A DNA stretch of 39,244 nucleotides from Lamprocystis purpurea DSM 4197 (GCF_000379525.1 NZ_KB902529.1:1-39244), one strand, 5' to 3'. Positions 7,705 through 17,618 are shown, counted from the first letter of the stretch. The notes: generated by a model not told the origin, from the sequence alone. Made by a program: numbers and translations.

Positions 7705-8148
7705 TCAGCAGTCAGGCGAATCTTCAGAAGCCGGAATCTGGTTAAGGGCAGCGGTTTGCTGGTAAGTCATCGGCCCGAACAAAAAAGGACCCCATGGCCC
7801 ACGGGCCGTGATGCCAGCAAGGTGTTCGCGGATCGCCCCTATCAGCATGATAAACCCGCTCTCTTGCGCCATTGGGAGCGCTTCCTCGCGGGGCAGATCA
7901 GGGGCGGCAACCAAGATAGCAAAGGCATTGATCGAAAAGAAGTAAGGTGGATTTTCGCTTTTGGATTCGTCAAGCGTGACGGTCAATTCCAGGGCGAAAG
8001 CGTCCTCCCTACCTTCGATCGGCGAGCACGACAGCGTTGGCACGATCAGGCTGCCGTCGCTCGGGCCGGTCGGGACGTGGCCGGGGTTGGCCCTGACCAC
8101 TGTTTCCGTGAAGAAATAGCGGTCAAGCTGCAACGGGAAGGTATCCAT
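7705..8148 (-). CDS. SecB-like chaperone of a toxin-antitoxin-chaperone operon
   Basis: A 147-residue protein, close to SecB length (about 155). The start at 8148 (MDTFPLQLDRYFFTETVVRA) has AAGGGGG four bases before it and lies 26 bases inside the antitoxin gene. The pattern FPLQLDRYFFTE..V.AN, FALELTVTLDES, FFSINAFAILVA, and GAIREHLAGITARGPWG near residues 110-125 follows the SecB fold. In toxin-antitoxin-chaperone (TAC) systems, a SecB-like protein binds the antitoxin C-terminus and protects it from degradation and aggregation. Placement directly after a HigB/HigA-like pair supports that role over general protein export. Confidence 0.75.
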   Translation of the reverse strand: MDTFPLQLDRYFFTETVVRANPGHVPTGPSDGSLIVPTLSCSPIEGREDAFALELTVTLDESKSENPPYFFSINAFAILVAAPDLPREEALPMAQESGFIMLIGAIREHLAGITARGPWGPFLFGPMTYQQTAALNQIPASEDSPDC

Positions 8149-8515
8149 GCGCCCCCTTGGTGGCATGGTTCGCCCAAACCGACGCGGCAGCGGCAATCGG
8201 CTCCGGTTCGTTCCGCACGATACCAAGCCACTGCACGCGCGTGTATCGCGGCGTAAGGTGTAAATGGAGCGCCCCGTCTACCGCGGCGGCAAGTTCGACC
8301 ATGCTCTTGATTGTCAGGTTGCTGTCGCCGCGCAGAATTTTGGTGACATAGGCTTGACTGGTTCCTAGCCTGTGCGCAAGTTCAGTCTTGGATATGCCTT
8401 GCTGTTTCATGCGTCGCTCAACGCACACGGCAAACCCGATCTTAGCGTCTTCGGTCAGATAGTCGGTATCGTCGGCGAGATCGCGATACCACTTAAGGGC
8501 GGCCATCTCACTCAT
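8123..8515 (-). CDS. HigA-like antitoxin with an extended C-terminus (TAC type)
   Basis: A 130-residue protein from the ATG at 8515 (MSEMAALKWYRDL) with a GGAG seven bases upstream. An Xre/Cro helix-turn-helix lies at about residues 30-85 (FAVCVERRMKQQGISKTEL, RLGTSQAYVTKILRG). The C-terminal 40 residues, from LHLTPRYTRVQWLGIVR on, go beyond a minimal HigA and could be the chaperone-addiction segment that SecB-like partners bind. It overlaps the toxin gene by eight bases and the chaperone gene by 26. It probably represses the operon via the palindrome upstream of the toxin start. Confidence 0.78.
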   Translation of the reverse strand: MSEMAALKWYRDLADDTDYLTEDAKIGFAVCVERRMKQQGISKTELAHRLGTSQAYVTKILRGDSNLTIKSMVELAAAVDGALHLHLTPRYTRVQWLGIVRNEPEPIAAAASVWANHATKGAHGYLPVAA

Positions 8516-8918
8516 TGTCGTTCTCCACAAGGTCGATTTGTCCGACCTTCTTTGCGGTCAGATATCGGTTTTTCGCAGCGACCGCCGCGGTTACCTCGGC
8601 GGGTTTCACCTTCTGGGACCTCTTGACGGTGCCGTGTGTCAGCACCGTCAGGTGTTCTTCATTGTCCATGAAGCAGAACACACGTAAGGCGCCCTTGCGA
8701 AATTCCCAGATGCTCTCTTCGCGGTTTGCCAGGTGGAACTGCTCTTCCGTCAAGCCTTGGCGCCCATGTTCTGCGTACCGCCGGAACAGCGCTTTGAAGC
8801 CCTTTGCGCTTGCCGCCATGTTGGCTGGCTGCTCCTGCAAGAACGTCAGCACACAGTCCTCGCCCAAGACGCAGGCGACAATCCGTCGATTTACATGCTC
8901 CAAGATCCGTAGGCGCAA
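8508..8918 (-). CDS. RelE/HigB-like toxin, first gene of a TAC operon
   Basis: A 136-residue protein. The stretch IWEFRKGALRVFCFMDNEEHLTVL in its middle is typical of the RelE/HigB fold (strand-turn-strand with an Arg, then an aromatic beta-strand). The HTVK-like turn of the family appears as HGTVKRSQKVKPAEV, and the C-terminus is charged. Toxins of this fold usually cleave ribosome-bound mRNA. Gene order toxin-antitoxin-chaperone matches HigBA-SecB TAC systems. Promoter and operator are probably the CTTAAC..GTTAAG palindrome just upstream. Confidence 0.72.
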   Translation of the reverse strand: MRLRILEHVNRRIVACVLGEDCVLTFLQEQPANMAASAKGFKALFRRYAEHGRQGLTEEQFHLANREESIWEFRKGALRVFCFMDNEEHLTVLTHGTVKRSQKVKPAEVTAAVAAKNRYLTAKKVGQIDLVENDNE

Positions 8919-8921
8919 AAT

Positions 8922-8939
8922 CTTAACTCATAAGTTAAG
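8922..8939. promoter_or_regulatory. Candidate operator of the TAC operon
   Basis: CTTAAC and GTTAAG form a perfect inverted repeat around a six-base AT-rich spacer, immediately upstream of the toxin start at 8918. Position and symmetry suit autoregulation by the HigA-like antitoxin. It also overlaps the end of the truncated DUF5615 gene. Confidence 0.5.
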
Positions 8940-9146
8940 TACAAGTGAAGAAAGTTTCAAGGGCCAGCGTCTTCCGTCTCTCCCGCCCCCCACGATCCGA
9001 TCATCCCTGCAGGCGAACTCAGTGATCGCAGCGTCCGAAGTCCGATTTCCTCCAGCCAGATCGAGCGTGTGCAAGGCGTCGTGACCGCGTGCCGCCAGCC
9101 AGCGCGCCAGACGCTTAGGCAATTGGGCATCGACGACGAATCTCAT
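8928..9146 (-). pseudogene. Truncated DUF5615 (PIN-like) toxin gene
   Basis: The first 50 residues (MRFVVDAQLPKRLARWLAARG HDALH..L) are a good DUF5615 PIN-like N-terminus with the acidic VDAQLP motif. After FACRDDRIV, where the family continues with V-T-K-D-x-D-F and about 50 further residues, the frame instead reads GGGRDGRRWPLKLSSLVLNL and stops in the TAC operator. The toxin has thus lost its second half, including later acidic residues. The start overlaps the DUF433 antitoxin stop by four bases, as in intact modules. The antitoxin is intact. Confidence 0.72.
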
Positions 9147-9367
9147 GCGGCCAGCGGGACGAGGTGTTTAGTATGGGCAATCCGAGCGGCAAAGGCCAAG
9201 GCGGCAAGGATGTCTTCGCGGGTCAGATCCTCGTAGTTGGCCAGGATGTCGTCGATGCTCATGCCGCCCGCAAGCCACTCCAAGACCGTCTCGACCGGGT
9301 AGCGGAGTCCTCGGATGCAAGGCTTGCCGTGGCAGATGGCCGGGTCCATGGTAATTTGCTCGATCAT
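9143..9367 (-). CDS. DUF433 antitoxin
   Basis: A 74-residue DUF433 protein: ITMDPAICHGKPCIRGLRYP, then VLEWLAGGMSIDDILANYEDLTREDILAALAFAA, the complete family pattern. DUF433 proteins pair with DUF5615 PIN-like toxins as antitoxins and bind DNA through a small winged/ribbon domain. A GGGAG precedes the ATG at 9367. It overlaps the truncated toxin gene by four bases and lies 43 bp downstream of the tRNA 3' end, inside the tRNA-associated island. With its toxin broken it may be a relic or act as a stand-alone repressor. Confidence 0.85.
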   Translation of the reverse strand: MIEQITMDPAICHGKPCIRGLRYPVETVLEWLAGGMSIDDILANYEDLTREDILAALAFAARIAHTKHLVPLAA

Positions 9368-9410
9368 CGCTGGGCTCCCGGGACCTCAGACTCATTAGCG
9401 CTTGAGGGAA

Positions 9411-9486
<76 letters not shown>

Positions 9487-9521
9487 GTAAAGCAGTTTGG
9501 CTGACCGTCCATGGTGCGTCG

Positions 9522-9527
9522 ATTATA
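9522..9527 (-). promoter_or_regulatory. -10 box of the tRNA-Ile2 promoter
   Basis: A perfect TATAAT on the minus strand, 36 bases upstream of the mature tRNA 5' end. No convincing -35 hexamer is seen 16-18 bases upstream. Confidence 0.45.
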
Positions 9528-9574
9528 TCGGCATCCCTGCCGTCTTGGATTCTCCATGATGGTTTTCGTGGTCT

Positions 9575-9664
9575 TATAGAGGCGTCGAACGCGACAACCG
9601 GATGTAGGGGCGGGTTTCAAACCCGCCCCTACGCCGTGTCCGGCTATCAGGTGCGACGGCTATC
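9575..9664. repeat. REP-centred palindromic element, copy B2
   Basis: A perfect palindrome of 29 bases (GTAGGGGCGGG..CCCGCCCCTAC, 9604-9632) has degenerate outer arms, TATAGAGGCGTCGAACG and GTGCGACGGCTATC. It lies right after the rpoD stop, where it may also act as the transcript-end hairpin. Confidence 0.75.
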
Positions 9665-9674
9665 GCCACGAACA

Positions 9675-11528
<1,854 letters not shown>

Positions 11529-11593
11529 GGGTTACCTTTGCCGTTCTCTGGGAGAGTTATCAGGCAGACTTGAGGCCGTGCGCGGAACTACGC

Positions 11594-11599
11594 ATTCTA
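11594..11599 (-). promoter_or_regulatory. Candidate extended -10 for rpoD
   Basis: Minus-strand TGCTAGAAT gives an extended -10 (TGn plus TAGAAT) 66 bases before the rpoD start. A TTGACA is present but only eight bases upstream, too close to serve as the usual -35. Confidence 0.35.
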
Positions 11600-11638
11600 G
11601 CACAGAATGTCAAGCTCGATTAAATTTTTCAGTGTTCT

Positions 11639-11696
11639 AAACCGCGTCCAGCGCGAAATGCGTCATTTTCATCGCATACCGCGCTGGGCGCGGTTT
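11639..11696. repeat. Large inverted repeat between dnaG and rpoD
   Basis: AAACCGCGTCCAGCGCG and CGCGCTGGGCGCGGTTT form the two arms. The right half (CATCGCATACCGCGCTGGGC) recurs, inverted and with one change, at the ileS stop (25154-25177). The dnaG stop codon lies at the edge of the repeat. It may act as an intercistronic terminator or mRNA processing site. Confidence 0.6.
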
Positions 11697-13452
11697 ATCG
11701 GAGACGCGTCCGCGCCTGGGCGTGGTCGCGATCCATCTGCTCACGTATCTCCTCGCTCCACTCCGCGGTACTGCGCCGATTGAGCGGCTGCAAGCGCTCG
11801 GCATCCCGCACATCTTTGCTCAGCCCCTGCAGTGCGCCGATCAACTCGGCGGCCAGACCGTCCTCCGGGACATCGCGCAAAAAGGGTTCCACGCTCAGCC
11901 GCTGGAGATAATCGAAGTGCGGATGGTCGCGCCAGCGCTCCGTCAGGGTGGCCTTGTTGATGCCCGGATACGCGGTGATCGCATCGAGTAACTGGGCCAG
12001 GACAGCCACTCCCGGATTCTCCAGCCGTCGCCAGTCGTCGGCCTGCTCCGCGGCCGCGGGCGCCAGCTCGGGGTGGTCAAGCAACAGCGCGATGGCCTGG
12101 GCGACCAGGCTCGGGCGCGTCGGCCGCTGCACCGGGGTCACCCCGCGGCGCGGACGGCTGCGACGGGCACCGGTGCTCGGCGCCATCCTCGCCTGGGCCT
12201 CCAGATCCGCCAGCGTACCTTCCAACTTAGCCTTGTAGATGCCGGCCGTTACTTTCTTAATCAAGGGTTTCGCCAGACCCACCAAACGAGCGCGACCATC
12301 CCGGCTGACCGTATCCAACTGAGCGGACAGGTGCTCGAAAAGATACTCGTCGAGCGGCTGGGCGCCGACGAGCCGCTGCTCGAAGGCCGCCAGGCCCTCG
12401 GCGCGGATCAGGGTGTCCGGGTCCTCGCCATCCGGCAGAAAGAGAAAGCACAGCGACTGACTGCCGGTCACCAGATCGTGGTGCAAGGCCGTTTCCAGCG
12501 CCTTCCAGGCCGCATCACGTCCGGCACGGTCGCCGTCAAAGCAAAACACCAACTCCGGCGCCGAGCGCAGCAGCACCTGGAGGTGGTCGATGGTGGTTGC
12601 CGTGCCCAGGGTGGCAACCGCATAGTCGATGCCGAACTGGGCGAGCGCGATGACATCCATGTACCCTTCGACCACCAGTAGCCGTTCCAGTTTGCGCCGC
12701 GCCTGCTGGACTTCGTAAAGCCCATAGAGTTCGCGCCCCTTGTGGAAGACCGGTGTCTCCGGGGAGTTGAGATACTTGGGCTTGCCGTCACCGAGCACCC
12801 GCCCGCCAAAGCCGATCACCCGCCCGCGGCGGTCGCGAATCGGGAAGATCACGCGGTCGCGAAAGCGGTCGTAACGCTTGCCGTCCTGCTCCGTGATGAG
12901 ACCGGCCTGCAACAACCGCTCGCGCTGCGCCGGGCTCTCACCCAACCGCGTCAGCAGCAAATCCCAACCGGGCGGCGCATAACCCAGGCCATAGCGCCCG
13001 GCAATCTCACCGCTCAGACCGCGGCCCTTGAGATACTCGATCGCGCGGGATGCATCCGGATGCTCACGCAACTGCAAGCGAAAGATCTGGGCGGCCTGAT
13101 CCAGGATGGCATAGAGCGGCGCATAGTCGGGTCCGGCCGGCGCCGCGGCCGCCTCGCTCGGCACCTCGATCCCGGCCTTGTGAGCCAGTTCATCGATGGC
13201 CTCACGAAAACTGAGCCGGTCATACTCCATGAGAAAACCGATGGCGCTGCCATGCGCACCACAGCCAAAACAGTGATAAAACTGCTTCTCCTGGCTGACC
13301 GTGAAAGACGGGGTTTTCTCGTCGTGAAAGGGACAACGGGCCTGAAAGTCCTTACCCGCCTTGCGCAACTGCATCCGACCGCCGATCAGCTCGACAATGT
13401 CGGTGCGTGCGAGCAGATCATCGATGAATTGGGATGGAATCCTGCCGGCCAT
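11695..13452 (-). CDS. dnaG: DNA primase
   Basis: A 585-residue primase that makes the RNA primers for DNA replication. The CHC2 zinc finger has C40, H43, C61 and C64 (CPFHDEKTPSF, CFGCGAHG). The catalytic core follows, with the RNA polymerase basic motif region (FRDRVIFPIRDRRGRVIGFG) and the Toprim domain (LLVVEGYMDVIALAQFG; FCFDGDRAGRDAAWKA). The C-terminal 150 residues form the DnaB-binding helicase-interaction domain. Lies 14 bp after yqeY and shares the macromolecular-synthesis operon with rpsU and rpoD. Confidence 0.98.
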   Translation of the reverse strand: MAGRIPSQFIDDLLARTDIVELIGGRMQLRKAGKDFQARCPFHDEKTPSFTVSQEKQFYHCFGCGAHGSAIGFLMEYDRLSFREAIDELAHKAGIEVPSEAAAAPAGPDYAPLYAILDQAAQIFRLQLREHPDASRAIEYLKGRGLSGEIAGRYGLGYAPPGWDLLLTRLGESPAQRERLLQAGLITEQDGKRYDRFRDRVIFPIRDRRGRVIGFGGRVLGDGKPKYLNSPETPVFHKGRELYGLYEVQQARRKLERLLVVEGYMDVIALAQFGIDYAVATLGTATTIDHLQVLLRSAPELVFCFDGDRAGRDAAWKALETALHHDLVTGSQSLCFLFLPDGEDPDTLIRAEGLAAFEQRLVGAQPLDEYLFEHLSAQLDTVSRDGRARLVGLAKPLIKKVTAGIYKAKLEGTLADLEAQARMAPSTGARRSRPRRGVTPVQRPTRPSLVAQAIALLLDHPELAPAAAEQADDWRRLENPGVAVLAQLLDAITAYPGINKATLTERWRDHPHFDYLQRLSVEPFLRDVPEDGLAAELIGALQGLSKDVRDAERLQPLNRRSTAEWSEEIREQMDRDHAQARTRLR

Positions 13453-13466
13453 GCACGCAGCCGGCT

Positions 13467-13910
13467 TCAGGCACCGAGCCGCCGCTTCACCATGGCACTG
13501 ACCGCGCCCATGTCGGCACGTCCTTGCACCTGGGGCCGCAGCACGGCCATCACCTTGCCCATGTCGCTCATGGCCGCCGCACCGCTGGCGGTGACCGCGG
13601 ACTCGATCAGGGCGGTCAGTTCGGCCTCGCTCAGGGCCGCCGGAAGGTAGCCCTGGATGACCTCGACCTCGAAGCGCTCCACATCGACCAGATCCTGACG
13701 ACCGGCCGCACCGAACTGCTCGATGGAATCCCGCCGCTGCTTGACCATCTTGTCGAGCACGGCCAGCACCTGGGCGTCATCCAGCTCGATGCGTTCGTCG
13801 ACCTCGCGCTGTTTGACGGCAGCGAGGATGAGGCGAATCACCCCGAGCCTGACCTTGTCACCCGCCTTCATGGCGGTCTTCATGTCGGACTGGATTTGCG
13901 CCTTGAGCAT
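13467..13910 (-). CDS. yqeY: GatB/YqeY domain protein
   Basis: A 147-residue YqeY-family protein: MLKAQIQSDMKTAMKAGDKV, VIRLILAAVKQREVDERIEL, QRRDSIEQFGAAGRQDLV and a C-terminal AAMSDMGKVMAVLRPQVQGR. The fold matches the tRNA-binding tail of the GatB amidotransferase subunit, and a role with aminoacyl-tRNA is assumed, not proven. Its place between rpsU and dnaG is conserved in many gammaproteobacteria. A small inverted repeat at 13971-13987 in the gap after rpsU could attenuate read-through into yqeY-dnaG, as the rpsU-dnaG terminator does in E. coli. Confidence 0.93.
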   Translation of the reverse strand: MLKAQIQSDMKTAMKAGDKVRLGVIRLILAAVKQREVDERIELDDAQVLAVLDKMVKQRRDSIEQFGAAGRQDLVDVERFEVEVIQGYLPAALSEAELTALIESAVTASGAAAMSDMGKVMAVLRPQVQGRADMGAVSAMVKRRLGA

Positions 13911-14008
13911 AGTCTCGACCTACTGCGGCATCAGGCCGCGACCGACTGAACTTCCGGGAGGATGGCAGGGCTCGGACTGCAGCCGAGACCCCGGGGGCCA
14001 AGCGACCG

Positions 14009-14224
14009 TTAGTACGGGCGTTCCCAGCGACGCGATTCGCGCTGCAACTTTTTGTGATGACGCTTCACAGCCGCTGCCTTCTTGCGCTTACGCTCGGAGG
14101 TGGGCTTTTCGTAGAACTCACGGCGACGGACCTCGGCGAGCACACCTGCCTTTTCGCAGGAGCGCTTGAACCGCCGCATGGCGACCTCGAAGGGCTCGTT
14201 ATCTTTGACGCGGACGCTGGGCAT
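14009..14224 (-). CDS. rpsU: 30S ribosomal protein bS21
   Basis: The 71-residue bS21: [40 protein letters not shown], then a lysine/arginine-rich tail ([18 protein letters not shown]) ending RWERPY, as in E. coli. It sits on the 30S platform and assists pairing of the Shine-Dalgarno with 16S rRNA. AAGGAC precedes the ATG at 14224. First gene of rpsU-yqeY-dnaG-rpoD, divergent from tsaD, the common gammaproteobacterial order. Confidence 0.98.
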   Translation of the reverse strand: MPSVRVKDNEPFEVAMRRFKRSCEKAGVLAEVRRREFYEKPTSERKRKKAAAVKRHHKKLQRESRRWERPY

Positions 14225-14275
14225 AAATGTCCTTCAGACTCCAGACGATAGGTTAGGCGAAAATAAAGACCGCTG

Positions 14276-14305
14276 ATTTTAGCTGAAACGCGGGGGTGAT
14301 TGCAA
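14276..14305 (-). promoter_or_regulatory. Promoter of rpsU
   Basis: Minus strand: -35 TTGCAA (14300-14305), 18-base spacer, -10 TAAAAT (14276-14281), about 52 bases before the rpsU start. The sequence just after the -10, GCGGTCTTTATT, is shared with the rpsT promoter region. Confidence 0.6.
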
Positions 14306-14322
14306 AGGGCATCGTCGCGCAA

Positions 14323-14528
14323 CAGCAATTCCAAATTTGGGCGGCACCACGCGACCTCTGGTGGATGCGGCGCGCGCGACCGCCGTGCCGGGTCCCCGAC
14401 ACCGAGCGGCGCGCCTTATCCACCCTACAACGGAGCCGGTTTCGTAGGGTGGATAAGCGCAGCGCATCCACCATCGGCCTCGCTGCCGACACGCTGTTGG
14501 CGGCGGCCACCCAAATTTGGAATTGCTG
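14323..14528. repeat. 206-bp MITE-like element, copy A1
   Basis: Perfect 19-bp terminal inverted repeats CAGCAATTCCAAATTTGGG enclose a segment with an internal palindrome (TTATCCACCCTAC..GTAGGGTGGATAA). A closely matching copy lies in opposite orientation at 18198-18403. The 19 bases GTCGCGCAACAGCAATTCC occur at both borders (14314-14332 and 14529-14547), resembling a duplicated target or a partial second copy. No protein is encoded. It sits between the divergent rpsU and tsaD genes. Confidence 0.8.
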
Positions 14529-14604
14529 GTCGCGCAACAGCAATTCCACCAGCCGCACGGGTAGGTTATCTTGCGAGATCAAGAATTATCGGAGCAACCT
14601 GACG

Positions 14605-15654
14605 ATGCGGGTACTCGGGATCGAGACCTCCTGCGACGAGACCGGTGTGGCGGTCTACGACTCGGCCGCCGGGCTCATGGCCCATGCGGTCTACAGCCAG
14701 ATCGCGATTCACGCGCAGTACGGCGGCGTGGTCCCTGAACTGGCCTCGCGCGATCATGTGCGTAAAACGCTGCCGCTCATCCGCGAGGTGATGGACACGG
14801 CCGGACTGTCCGCGGGGGCCATCGACGGGGTGGCCTACACCGCCGGTCCGGGGCTGATCGGCGCCCTGCTGGTGGGCTCCGCGCTGGGGCGCAGCCTGGC
14901 CTGGGCCTGGGGAGTGCCGGCCATCGGGGTCCACCACATGGAGGGCCACCTGCTGGCCCCGCTGCTCGAAGACCCGGCCCCGCCCTTCCCTTTCGTGGCG
15001 CTCTTGGTCTCCGGCGGTCACACCCAACTGGTGGACGTGGAGGGAGTCGGACGCTACCGCATCCTCGGCGAGTCGCTGGACGATGCCGCCGGCGAAGCCT
15101 TCGACAAGACGGCCAAGATTCTCGACCTGCCCTACCCCGGCGGGCCCGAACTCGCGCGTCTGGCCGAACGCGGCGACCCGCGGCGCTTCCGCTTCCCGCG
15201 CCCCATGACCGACCGTCCGGGGCTGGACTTCAGCTTCAGCGGGCTCAAGACCTTCGCCCTCAACACCCTGCGCACAACGCTTCCCGACGCGGCGGACCCC
15301 GCGCAGACGCGCGCCGATATCGCCCGCGCCTTCGAGGAAGCGGTGGTGGAGACCCTGGTCATCAAATGTCGGCGCGCACTCCAGGCGACCGGGCGACAAC
15401 GCCTGATCCTGGCCGGCGGGGTGAGCGCCAACCGGCGCCTGCGTGAGCGGATGAACGCGGCCATCACCGCGGCCGGAGCGGAGACCTTCTATCCCCGTCC
15501 GGCACTGTGCACCGATAACGGGGCCATGATCGCCTATGCCGGCTGGCAGCGGCTGCGCGCCGGTCAGCACGAGCCGCTGTGCTTCGCCCCGCGGGCGCGC
15601 TGGGCGATGGAGTCGCTGCCGGCGCTGGAGCCCCGGACTCTCGACAACAACTGA
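14605..15654 (+). CDS. tsaD: tRNA threonylcarbamoyladenosine synthase subunit TsaD
   Basis: A 349-residue Kae1/Qri7-type ATPase that transfers threonylcarbamoyl to A37 of tRNAs reading ANN codons, with TsaB and TsaE. The start [14 protein letters not shown] at 14605 follows GGAG; the frame stays open upstream only through the repeat element. H111 and H115 in HMEGHL bind the metal. [36 protein letters not shown] and [15 protein letters not shown] are the nucleotide-binding segments; the end has [19 protein letters not shown]. Divergent from rpsU. Confidence 0.98.
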   Translation: MRVLGIETSCDETGVAVYDSAAGLMAHAVYSQIAIHAQYGGVVPELASRDHVRKTLPLIREVMDTAGLSAGAIDGVAYTAGPGLIGALLVGSALGRSLAWAWGVPAIGVHHMEGHLLAPLLEDPAPPFPFVALLVSGGHTQLVDVEGVGRYRILGESLDDAAGEAFDKTAKILDLPYPGGPELARLAERGDPRRFRFPRPMTDRPGLDFSFSGLKTFALNTLRTTLPDAADPAQTRADIARAFEEAVVETLVIKCRRALQATGRQRLILAGGVSANRRLRERMNAAITAAGAETFYPRPALCTDNGAMIAYAGWQRLRAGQHEPLCFAPRARWAMESLPALEPRTLDNN

Positions 15655-15656
15655 AC

Positions 15657-15755
15657 CTGTGGGAGCGGCCTCCGGCCGCGACGGGGGACCACCGTGAACG
15701 CCAACGCCGGAGAGACCCCGCGCGGCCCTATCGCGGCCGGAGGCCGCTCCCACAG
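15657..15755. repeat. Palindromic element with 25-bp perfect inverted ends
   Basis: The arms 15657-15681 and 15731-15755 (CTGTGGGAGCGGCCTCCGGC at the left tip) are perfectly complementary over 25 bases with a 49-base middle. It starts three bases after the tsaD stop. It may serve as the tsaD terminator or be a small non-autonomous repeat; the sequence type is widespread in GC-rich proteobacteria. Confidence 0.7.
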
Positions 15756-15801
15756 CGGGATGTCGCGACTCGCGCGCCAGGCGAGCAATAGCAGACTCAG
15801 G

Positions 15802-16413
15802 TCAGTCCTGATCCGACCCGCCGACCTGATCGACCAGCCGGCCTTCGGACCCGGTCAGCAGATTGCGGATGTTGCTGCGATGGCGCCAGATCAGAATCCC
15901 GGTCATCACCAACTGCATGCCGATCAGCACCGGATCGGGCCAGAGCAACCAGACGATCAAGGGTGCCAGCGACATGGAGATGAGCGCCGACAGAGAAGAA
16001 ATCTTCAGCACCTTGGCGACGAACAGCCAGATGAGCGCGACGCACAGCCCGATCGGCCACCAGAGCCCGAACTGGACGCCCAGGGCGGTGGCAACCCCCT
16101 TACCGCCGCGGAAACCGAAAAAGACCGGAAACAGGTGACCGAGAAAGGCCGCCAGGCCGACCGCCGCCAACACCCAGGGGGCGACCCCGAGCAAGTGCCC
16201 GGCGAGCATGGGGAAGAGGCCTTTGAGGCTGTCGCCGAACAGGGTGATGGCCGCGGGCTTTTTCCCGCCGATGCGCAGGACGTTGGTCGCCCCCGGATTG
16301 TTGGAACCCTGGGTGCGCGGGTCCGGCAGGCTCATCAGTCGGCAAACGATGATGGCGCTGGACACCGAGCCCAACAGGTAGGCGGCGAGAATGAGCAGAC
16401 TTGCGGTAATCAT
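15802..16413 (-). CDS. plsY: Glycerol-3-phosphate acyltransferase PlsY
   Basis: A 203-residue inner-membrane enzyme that acylates glycerol-3-phosphate with acyl-phosphate, the first step of phospholipid synthesis. It has five membrane helices and the three family motifs: SNNPGATNVLR (near 37-47), GFRGGKGVATALGV (about 99-112) and the C-terminal IWRHRSNIRNLLTGSE. The start is MITASLLILAAYLLGSVSSA, with the N-terminal helix directly at the beginning. It is divergent from folB; plsY-folB linkage next to tsaD is common in gammaproteobacteria. Confidence 0.97.
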   Translation of the reverse strand: MITASLLILAAYLLGSVSSAIIVCRLMSLPDPRTQGSNNPGATNVLRIGGKKPAAITLFGDSLKGLFPMLAGHLLGVAPWVLAAVGLAAFLGHLFPVFFGFRGGKGVATALGVQFGLWWPIGLCVALIWLFVAKVLKISSLSALISMSLAPLIVWLLWPDPVLIGMQLVMTGILIWRHRSNIRNLLTGSEGRLVDQVGGSDQD

Positions 16414-16526
16414 GGGCGCGCATTGAAACCGGGTTGACGCCGCGGGTCAAGGACCAGCGGGATATCTGTTGCGCCGCCGTCGGCTTGAGGCATCATCGAC
16501 ACCCCGATAGCGACTGAGCTTCACAC

Positions 16527-16901
16527 ATGACCCACCCCCTCCAGGACATCGTCTTCATCCGCGGCTTGACCATCGAGACCACGATCGGCATCCACGACTG
16601 GGAGAAGCGCATCCGCCGCCCGGTCATCCTGGACCTGGAGTTGGCCAGCGACTGCGCCCGCGGCGCAGCCACCGACCGCATCGCCGATGCGCTGGACTAT
16701 GACGCGGTCACCCGCCGTCTGACTCAGTTCGTCAGCGAGAGCCGGTTCGAACTGGTCGAGACCCTGGCCGAGCGCTGCGCGGCCATCCTGCGCGATGAGT
16801 TCGCCGTGCCCTGGGTGCGCCTGACGCTCAACAAGCCGGGCGCGGTCGGCGCCGGGGTGGACGTGGGAGTCGTCATCGAACGGGGGCGGCGCGACGCTTG
16901 A
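16527..16901 (+). CDS. folB: Dihydroneopterin aldolase
   Basis: A 124-residue FolB, which cleaves dihydroneopterin to 6-hydroxymethyl-dihydropterin and glycolaldehyde in folate synthesis. The pattern is IVFIRGLTIETTIGIHDWEK (substrate pocket with the conserved IGI.DWE), DALDYDAVTRRLTQFV, RFELVETLAERCAAILRDEF (catalytic Glu region), and VRLTLNKPGAV with the conserved Lys. Normal length for the family. Divergent from plsY, with the 114-bp gap as the likely shared promoter region. Confidence 0.95.
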   Translation: MTHPLQDIVFIRGLTIETTIGIHDWEKRIRRPVILDLELASDCARGAATDRIADALDYDAVTRRLTQFVSESRFELVETLAERCAAILRDEFAVPWVRLTLNKPGAVGAGVDVGVVIERGRRDA

Positions 16902-17030
16902 AACGCAGCGGTTGGTCTCCGAGCTTCGGTGATTGCCGGGAAATGATCTCCCGTTTGGAAATCGCCTTAGCACCCATATCAACCCTTTCTGCCGCGCATG
17001 AACGCAACAGAGCGTCCGGGGGATTTCACA

Positions 17031-17597
17031 ATGGCCGACGAAGACAGACCCCCAGACGGGCCAACATCGGCAGCCAGGCAGGGGCAACTGATCAACGTCC
17101 TGGGACGCCTGATGCCGCTGATCGACAGCCTGACCGACAAGCTGCGCAACGTGCTGCTGCTCGGGGGCGTGATCTTGGGGTGGATCGCGGTCTGGATGAT
17201 CTTCATCCAGGGCTGGTCGCCGCTCATCGCGCTGATGATGCTGGGTGTCGCAGCGCTGCCGCTGCTGCTCATCCTGCGCTTCTGGTGGGCACTCGATGAC
17301 TTGCAGGATTTGCCCGCAACGGCGGATCGGATGCTCACGGATGCGGGCGGCCAAGTCCAGACGACGCTGCAAGACTTGCGTGCGGGCAAAGCGCCGAAGC
17401 TCGGCGCCATCGCCTCGGCGAAGGGTCTGTGGTCACTCGGGGCACTGGCCGGCGAGGCGCGGGAACTGCTCGGTTCCTACGTCAATTTCGGAATCCTGTT
17501 GAATCCCCTGGCTTTGGGCCTGGGCGTCTTGTCGCTGCTCTTCGTGCTGCTGTTGGCGATGGTAGGAATCATTCTCGCCATCTTCACGATGCTGTGA
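17031..17597 (+). CDS. Membrane protein of unknown function
   Basis: A 188-residue protein. The ATG at 17031 (MADEDRPPDG) is preferred over 16998 because GGGGGAT lies eight bases before it. After a polar start there is a two-helix membrane hairpin at about 40-85 (VLLLGGVILGWIAVWMIFI and ALMMLGVAALPLLLILRFWW), a soluble middle of about 60 residues, and two C-terminal membrane segments from about 137 on, ending LLAMVGIILAIFTML. I do not recognise the family. It stands alone between folB and the convergent rpsT; a bidirectional terminator follows. Confidence 0.7.
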   Translation: MADEDRPPDGPTSAARQGQLINVLGRLMPLIDSLTDKLRNVLLLGGVILGWIAVWMIFIQGWSPLIALMMLGVAALPLLLILRFWWALDDLQDLPATADRMLTDAGGQVQTTLQDLRAGKAPKLGAIASAKGLWSLGALAGEARELLGSYVNFGILLNPLALGLGVLSLLFVLLLAMVGIILAIFTML

Positions 17598-17618
17598 GAT
17601 GACGGGGCACCGCGGAGC

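Noticed and set aside
14566-15753. 395-codon minus-strand frame opposite tsaD
   Set aside because: Shadow of tsaD that also runs through a palindromic repeat.
15694-16437. 247-codon plus-strand frame opposite plsY
   Set aside because: Gln/Arg/His-rich shadow of the well-supported plsY gene.
16898-17299. 133-codon frame overlapping the folB end and the membrane protein gene
   Set aside because: Arg/Ala/Asp-rich, no motif, and mostly an alternative frame of the membrane protein gene.
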